8,735 bases of DNA from Nitrospinota bacterium (GTDB taxonomy: Bacteria > Nitrospinota > Nitrospinia > Nitrospinales > VA-1): NCBI GenBank assembly GCA_022567815.1, contig JADFGI010000105.1, positions 1 through 8,735 of the forward strand, read 5' to 3'. The notes beneath the pieces were generated by a model, which worked only from the letters and a program-made list of their open reading frames with translations, searched no databases and was not told the DNA's origin. Both the position numbers and the translations under genes were made by a program. Positions 5,596 to 8,735 of this stretch are shown here, in pieces. How positions within the stretch are numbered: the first letter of the stretch is position 1; the number at the start of each line of letters is the position of its first letter.

Positions 5596-5660
5596 TTCGG
5601 AGAAGGGGGAGTATGCGCAACTCCTTTTTGAAAAGAAGAACTACTGATTTTTCAGGGATT

Positions 5661-5696
5661 CATCGCACGTTAATATTGGGTCCAGGCTCAGCCTGG
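5661..5696 (-). repeat. Hairpin-tail repeat containing the YdcF-family stop codon
   Basis: Read on the minus strand: stem-loop CCAGGCT-G-AGCCTGG (5696-5682), then tail ACCCAATATTAACGTGCG and ATG. The tail is identical to that at 7811-7828. The TGA in the centre of the hairpin (5690-5688) is the stop codon of the upstream YdcF-family gene, so the last residues of that protein (P-G) come from the repeat. Confidence 0.85.
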
Positions 5697-6491
5697 TTTC
5701 GGAAACAGCGCCGATGTTTTTCCCGTTATCCAATAAACCCCCAGGCCAAGCCATTCGTGCAAGCCTCTGGAAAATTGGATAAAATTGTGCATGATGGCGA
5801 ATTTCCAGTCCAATCTCAATTGACCCGATGTATGGTAATCCACTGGGTAGGGAATGACATCCCATCCGATTTTTCTAAATATACCGACCGACCGCGGCAT
5901 ATGATAAGCGGACGTAATAAGAACCCAATCCCCTTCGATTTTTTGTCCCATTAATTTGAAACTGTTGAGCGCATTCTCGACCGTATTGCGTGCCTTTGAA
6001 TCAAATAGAATACGATCTGTATTCAATCCAAGTTGAATAAAAAGTTTTCGGGCCGTCTCGTTGGATTTGTAATTTTGTCGAGACAATGAGCCTGTACCGC
6101 CTGCATAAATGAGAATGGCTTGTGGGTAGCGTCGGGCGAGAGCAACAAATGTGGTCAAACGCTCGGCGGCTCCATTGAGCGAAGGCTGGCCCCGGGTCGA
6201 TGTGGTCACTGCCAGCTCCGCCCCGGCCAGGACTATGATTCCTCTGATATTTTCCGGCAACTCTGTGGGGGCGGAAAATCGTTCCTCCAAAGGCCATAAA
6301 AGAAAATTGTTTAAGGACAGAAGAGTAGGAATCAGAAATATTATCGTTGCAATGGATATCAACCATCGCCCCGCCTTTTGCCATTGGGTCCAAATGAGAA
6401 TCGTTCCAAGAAGCAACAGTATAAAAAATACTTTCCCCGGTGCCAGAAACATCCACAATAGCTTTGAAAATATCCAAAAGATGGTATCCAT
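5688..6491 (-). CDS. YdcF/SanA/ElyC-family (DUF218) membrane protein
   Basis: A 267-residue protein with two N-terminal membrane segments (about 18-37 and 43-64). A DUF218 domain follows from about residue 82, containing GIIVLAGA (84-91), AERLTTFVALARRYP (109-123), ILIYAGGTG (126-134), KARNTVENA (166-174) and ITSAYHMPRS (192-201). Family members such as ElyC and SanA are inner-membrane proteins linked to envelope and peptidoglycan-precursor metabolism; their precise chemistry is unsettled. The polar domain is probably periplasmic, by analogy. GGAG lies four bases before ATG 6491-6489, a good ribosome-binding site. The gene begins 40 bases after serB on the same strand, so the two may be co-transcribed. 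Its stop codon lies within a hairpin repeat. Confidence 0.85.
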   Translation of the reverse strand: MDTIFWIFSKLLWMFLAPGKVFFILLLLGTILIWTQWQKAGRWLISIATIIFLIPTLLSLNNFLLWPLEERFSAPTELPENIRGIIVLAGAELAVTTSTRGQPSLNGAAERLTTFVALARRYPQAILIYAGGTGSLSRQNYKSNETARKLFIQLGLNTDRILFDSKARNTVENALNSFKLMGQKIEGDWVLITSAYHMPRSVGIFRKIGWDVIPYPVDYHTSGQLRLDWKFAIMHNFIQFSRGLHEWLGLGVYWITGKTSALFPKPG

Positions 6492-6531
6492 TCAACTCCG
6501 ACATATCAACATGGATGGTTACACAATAGTT

Positions 6532-7770
6532 TTACGAAAACCGCAAGTTTTCTTTCCTCTTGACCAGCTCGCGTAATTCCTGGAGATCTTTTCCATTGTA
6601 TCCCAGAAAATACAGGATCAATTCCAGGTTCGACCGGTTGATGCTGGCATGAGCATGTTTCTGCACAATGGGTTTAGCGTTGAAGGCAATCCCCAGGCCC
6701 GCACGGGCAAGCATATGAATATCGTTGGCGCCATCGCCAACCGCCACCACCTGTTTAAGAGTAAATCCTTCCTTTTCCGCCAGGGAAATTAAAATACGTT
6801 CCTTGGCCTCGGCATCGATGATCTCCCCTTCCAGTTCTCCGGTCACTTTGCCATTTTCTATCTTCAAATTGTTTGCAAAGCCATAATCGAGACCGTATTT
6901 CTGTTTCAGCTTTTCGATAAAAAACTGAAACCCGCCGCTGACGATGGCGATTTTATATCCCAGGTATTGCAGGATTGTCACCAGATCCGTCGCTCCCGGC
7001 GTAAGGGGAATGCGTTCAAACAATTCATCGAGCTTTTCAACCGGCAATCCCCGGAGGAGTTTGACTCTTTGTGCCAATGCTTCCTTGAAATCCATCTCCC
7101 CGGTCATGGCCTTTCTGGTAATCTCCGCCATCCGGCTTCCCTGCCCTACGAGTTTGCCTAATTCGTCGATGACTTCACATTGCAGGAAAGTCATGTCCGC
7201 GTCGAAAACGATCAACCGTTTGTTGCGGCGGAACAAGGTGTCGTCCTGCACCGCAAGATCGACCTGGAACTTTTCCTTGAATCGCATCAAAGCGTTCAGC
7301 ACATCAACACTGGAATGGGTCTGCCGGGTACCAATCACAAACTCGATCACATGCTGATCGCCATAATCCAGTTGTTCGATACGGAGGATGTTTATGTCCC
7401 TTAAGGCGAGAGTCCGGGTGAGTTCCAACAGGCCCGTTGACTCAATGCTGGCTCCCAAAAGGGTCACAACGGACCGATGTTTATAAGGAGCGTCCGGGCG
7501 GTTTTCCTTTTTCCAGGGATAAATGCCAATTTTCAACCCGGAACGCTCACCGTATTCCGTCAAGACTTTCCTGAGAGAGTCGATAGCGCTGGAATCGTTC
7601 CCGTCCAGCAATATTGAAAGGTTTAACAAACCGTTAAACACGAATTGTTTGATATCCAGAATGTTCCACTCGCACCGGACAATGGATTCCAGCGTTTCCG
7701 CGAGAATTCCGGGCCGGTCTTCCATGGAAATATGGATATGCAACTGATTGGATTTTTCCGACGGTTCCAT
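6532..7770 (-). CDS. serB: Phosphoserine phosphatase with two N-terminal ACT domains
   Basis: SerB hydrolyses O-phosphoserine to serine, the last step of the phosphorylated serine pathway, in the cytosol. The 412-residue length and layout match ACT-ACT-HAD forms such as mycobacterial SerB2. ACT1 spans about 10-86 (HIHISMEDRPGILAETLESI) and ACT2 about 100-172 (VVTLLGAS...STGLLELTRTL). The HAD domain follows from about 184. Motif I is D190-A-D192-M-T, motif II Ser278 (IVSGG), motif III Lys323, and motif IV GD346GAND350. Glu199 and Arg235 fit the substrate-binding residues of the family, so all catalytic residues are present. The ACT domains suggest amino-acid feedback, probably by serine. No good ribosome-binding site precedes ATG 7770, because an intergenic repeat begins at the very next base. 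Confidence 0.93.
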   Translation of the reverse strand: MEPSEKSNQLHIHISMEDRPGILAETLESIVRCEWNILDIKQFVFNGLLNLSILLDGNDSSAIDSLRKVLTEYGERSGLKIGIYPWKKENRPDAPYKHRSVVTLLGASIESTGLLELTRTLALRDINILRIEQLDYGDQHVIEFVIGTRQTHSSVDVLNALMRFKEKFQVDLAVQDDTLFRRNKRLIVFDADMTFLQCEVIDELGKLVGQGSRMAEITRKAMTGEMDFKEALAQRVKLLRGLPVEKLDELFERIPLTPGATDLVTILQYLGYKIAIVSGGFQFFIEKLKQKYGLDYGFANNLKIENGKVTGELEGEIIDAEAKERILISLAEKEGFTLKQVVAVGDGANDIHMLARAGLGIAFNAKPIVQKHAHASINRSNLELILYFLGYNGKDLQELRELVKRKENLRFS

Positions 7771-7875
7771 AAATCAACGACCCCACCGCAAGCGGCCAGC
7801 GTGACGCTGGACCCAATATTAACGTGCGACCAGCCTGAGGGCTGGACCTAATATTAACGTGCGATGGGTTTTGAA
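7771..7875 (+). repeat. Leader plus two tandem hairpin-tail repeat units
   Basis: The leader 7771-7800 matches 3518-3547 with two mismatches and contains CCGC-AA-GCGG. Unit 1 is hairpin CCAGCGT-G-ACGCTGG (7796-7810) with tail ACCCAATATTAACGTGCG. Unit 2 follows at once: hairpin CCAGCC-TGAG-GGCTGG (7830-7845) with tail ACCTAATATTAACGTGCG, continuing ATGGGTTTT. The two units lie 34 bases apart. The leader begins directly next to the serB start codon. Confidence 0.85.
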
Positions 7876-7901
7876 GAATTAATAATTTCCCTATAATTCC
7901 A

Positions 7902-7996
7902 GGGGCTCGTGAGCAAAGCGTACCCCTGCGGGGCATGAAGGCCATGGAAAGGATATCACAAGCGTCAGCCCCACTTTTCCTCCCCGCGTTGCGGGG
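7902..7996 (+). repeat. Mosaic repeat: CTCGTGAGC box, inverted hairpin copy, CCCC/GGGG stem
   Basis: GGGGCTCGTGAGC (7902-7914) matches 3605-3617. Next, 7920-7942 is an exact inverted copy of 5573-5595, including CCCC-TGC-GGGG. Then GCCCCACTTTTCCTCCCCG (7968-7986) resembles GCCCCAATTTTCCTCCCCG at 3631-3649. It closes with stem-loop CCCCGC-GTT-GCGGGG (7982-7996), the counterpart of CCCCGT-GTA-ACGGGG at 3645-3659. The module order differs from the other gaps. Confidence 0.7.
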
Positions 7997-7999
7997 CGG

Positions 8000-8029
8000 G
8001 GAATAAAACCCACTGGTGGGATTTATTCC
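8000..8029 (-). terminator. Strong hairpin overlapping the end of the LRR gene, possible terminator
   Basis: GGAATAAA (8000-8007) pairs with TTTATTCC (8022-8029). Inside this, CCCA (8009-8012) pairs with TGGG (8017-8020), with one A-A mismatch between the two stems and loop CTGG. It includes the LRR gene's stop codon (8025-8023). No long U-run follows, so it may stabilise the mRNA 3' end or terminate only weakly. Confidence 0.45.
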
Positions 8030-8478
8030 TGCGGTCTGTACCGCCACCCTTCCATTTTTTTACACGTCCAGCCATCGTGAACCTGAAAAGTGGAAAGATT
8101 GTCCAGCGTTTGGGAATCAAACAGAGCAATGATCCCTTCTCCCTTTATCGGATTATTTCTCAAATGCAGTCGCTTTAATTTGCCAAGGTATTTTGATTGC
8201 GCAAGATACCTGATTCCTGCGTCGCTCACTCCGTTTTTATTGAGATTCAAATATTGGACGTTGGTCAAATACTCGCACTCCGCCAGATCTTTTACGCCCT
8301 CATCACCCAGGCTATTGTCGTCCAGGTCCAGCCAATTGATTTCTGTCAAATTAGGCGACTTCCACAGCAATCGCGCCTCTTCCGGACCGAGGTGGATGCC
8401 GCTGACCATCAATTGGTTTCCCCGTAACCTTCCGTTGAAAATAGCTTCGGCAGTTTCATATTTAACCGGTTCGCTCAT
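8023..8478 (-). CDS. Leucine-rich-repeat protein, ribonuclease-inhibitor type
   Basis: A 151-residue soluble protein with three exact 27-residue leucine-rich repeats at about 44-70, 71-97 and 98-124. Each has the pattern L...L..LxLxxNxxxxxGxxxL, for example YLNLNKNGVSDAGIRYL. A degenerate repeat may precede them (21-43). This is the ribonuclease-inhibitor-like class, whose members bind other proteins. There is no signal peptide, membrane segment or catalytic domain, so it may be a cytosolic interaction module. The C-terminal tail is Trp-rich and basic (GWTCKKMEGWRYRPQE). ATG 8478 has AAGGAAGGAAG just upstream, a good ribosome-binding site. It is 252 bases upstream of serB on the same strand, with repeats between, so a shared transcript is uncertain. 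The binding partner is unknown. Confidence 0.8.
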   Translation of the reverse strand: MSEPVKYETAEAIFNGRLRGNQLMVSGIHLGPEEARLLWKSPNLTEINWLDLDDNSLGDEGVKDLAECEYLTNVQYLNLNKNGVSDAGIRYLAQSKYLGKLKRLHLRNNPIKGEGIIALFDSQTLDNLSTFQVHDGWTCKKMEGWRYRPQE

Positions 8479-8511
8479 TGCTTCCTTCCTTCATTTATTT
8501 TAAAACTCTAA

Positions 8512-8557
8512 CCAGCCTGGGGGCTGGACCCAATATTAACGTGCTATGGGTTTATGG
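8512..8557 (+). repeat. Hairpin-tail repeat upstream of the LRR gene
   Basis: Hairpin CCAGCC-TGGG-GGCTGG (8512-8527) is followed by tail ACCCAATATTAACGTGC and TATGGGTTTATG. It matches the second unit at 7830-7875 apart from single-base changes in the loop and tail. It lies within the region expected to hold the LRR gene's promoter. Confidence 0.8.
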
Positions 8558-8589
8558 CTGACTGAATCCTCCATCGTGCAGAATTTTGA

Positions 8590-8609
8590 TCCTGACATTT
8601 TCATCAGGA
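8590..8609. repeat. Small inverted repeat TCCTGA/TCAGGA
   Basis: TCCTGA and TCAGGA are separated by eight bases and can form a six-pair stem. AGGAGG (8606-8611) overlaps its right arm and stands six bases before ATG 8618. That ATG opens only a 20-codon frame running into repeat sequence, so I do not call a gene there. Confidence 0.3.
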
Positions 8610-8621
8610 GGTTCTCCATGA

Positions 8622-8712
8622 CTCGTGAGCGTAGTGAGCTGAGCGTCAGACCTGTTTCCCTCCCCGCGTGGCCATCGTGACGCTGGCACCAATTGTAACG
8701 TGCAATGGGTTT
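8622..8712 (+). repeat. Mosaic repeat: CTCGTGAGC box plus degenerate hairpin-tail copy
   Basis: CTCGTGAGCGTAGTGAGC (8622-8639) is identical to 3609-3626. TCCCTCCCCGCGT (8657-8669) resembles the start of the CCCC/GGGG module at 7978-7990 but lacks the closing GGGG. A decayed hairpin GCCATCGTGACGCTGGC (8671-8687, one stem mismatch) follows, with tail ACCAATTGTAACGTGC then AATGGGTTTC. The gap 8479-8735 therefore holds repeats and no gene I can support. Confidence 0.65.
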
Positions 8713-8735
8713 CTTGCCGCCTGACTCCTGCTTTG

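Noticed and set aside
6001..6504. A 167-residue minus-strand frame over the YdcF-family gene
   Set aside because: It shares the region with the clear DUF218 protein in another frame and has no family features.
7645..7851. Plus-strand frames ending in STTPPQAAS here and at 3362-3592
   Set aside because: The shared peptide comes only from the duplicated intergenic leader, so it is repeat translation and not a protein family.
8618..8680. A 20-codon plus-strand frame (MTRERSELSV...) with AGGAGG six bases upstream
   Set aside because: Most of it is repeat sequence (the CTCGTGAGC box and the CCCCGC module). The ribosome-binding match alone is not enough to support a gene.

Overview
The window has two parts of different character that meet near position 1540. 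Positions 1 to about 1540 are GC-rich (by hand, 40 of 60 bases are G or C at 841-900) and carry only very short genes, all on the minus strand, packed end to end with four-base start/stop overlaps. This is the style of a phage or other accessory element. Positions 1540-8735 are less GC-rich (21 of 60 at 2281-2340, about 30 of 60 at 7021-7080) and carry ordinary bacterial chromosomal genes separated by repeat-filled gaps. The host is a bacterium. I cannot fix its phylum from these genes; a Nitrospinota-like or deltaproteobacterial-like lineage is a guess only.

Left part, read leftward on the minus strand: a 41-residue membrane microprotein (1421-1296), a 151-residue protein (1299-844), a 92-residue helical protein (833-555), a 71-residue charged helical protein (521-306), a 63-residue protein ending in an SSB-like tail, NDDLPF (309-118), and a gene that runs off the left edge (118-1). 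At the junction, the gene for the 16S rRNA methyltransferase RsmE keeps only about its first 101 codons and runs in frame into about 15 foreign codons. Either an element has integrated in rsmE or the assembly is chimeric.

Right part: a HAD-family hydrolase with an altered catalytic motif (2580-1852, minus) lies just upstream of the broken rsmE. On the plus strand follow a cysteine-rich DUF2284 predicted metal-binding protein (2878-3462), a saccharopine/lysine 6-dehydrogenase-family enzyme (3689-4861) and an unrecognised 158-residue protein (4953-5429). Convergent to these, on the minus strand, come a ribonuclease-inhibitor-type leucine-rich-repeat protein (8478-8023), an ACT-ACT-HAD phosphoserine phosphatase SerB (7770-6532) and a YdcF/SanA/ElyC-family membrane protein (6491-5688). 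SerB makes the last step of serine synthesis; the dehydrogenase suggests amino-acid metabolism too. The other genes do not combine into a recognisable pathway.

The main unexplained structure is in the gaps. Nearly every intergenic gap right of 3460 is built from a few short hairpin modules used in a mosaic. One family is a small stem-loop followed by a conserved tail (ACCCAATATTAACGTGCG); others are a CTCGTGAGCGTAGTGAGC box, CCCC/GGGG stem-loops, a 30-base leader, and a CATGCCC...GGGTA hairpin. Stem bases differ between copies while pairing is kept. Copies sit right at gene ends: one supplies the stop codon of the YdcF-family gene and another begins at the base next to the serB start codon.
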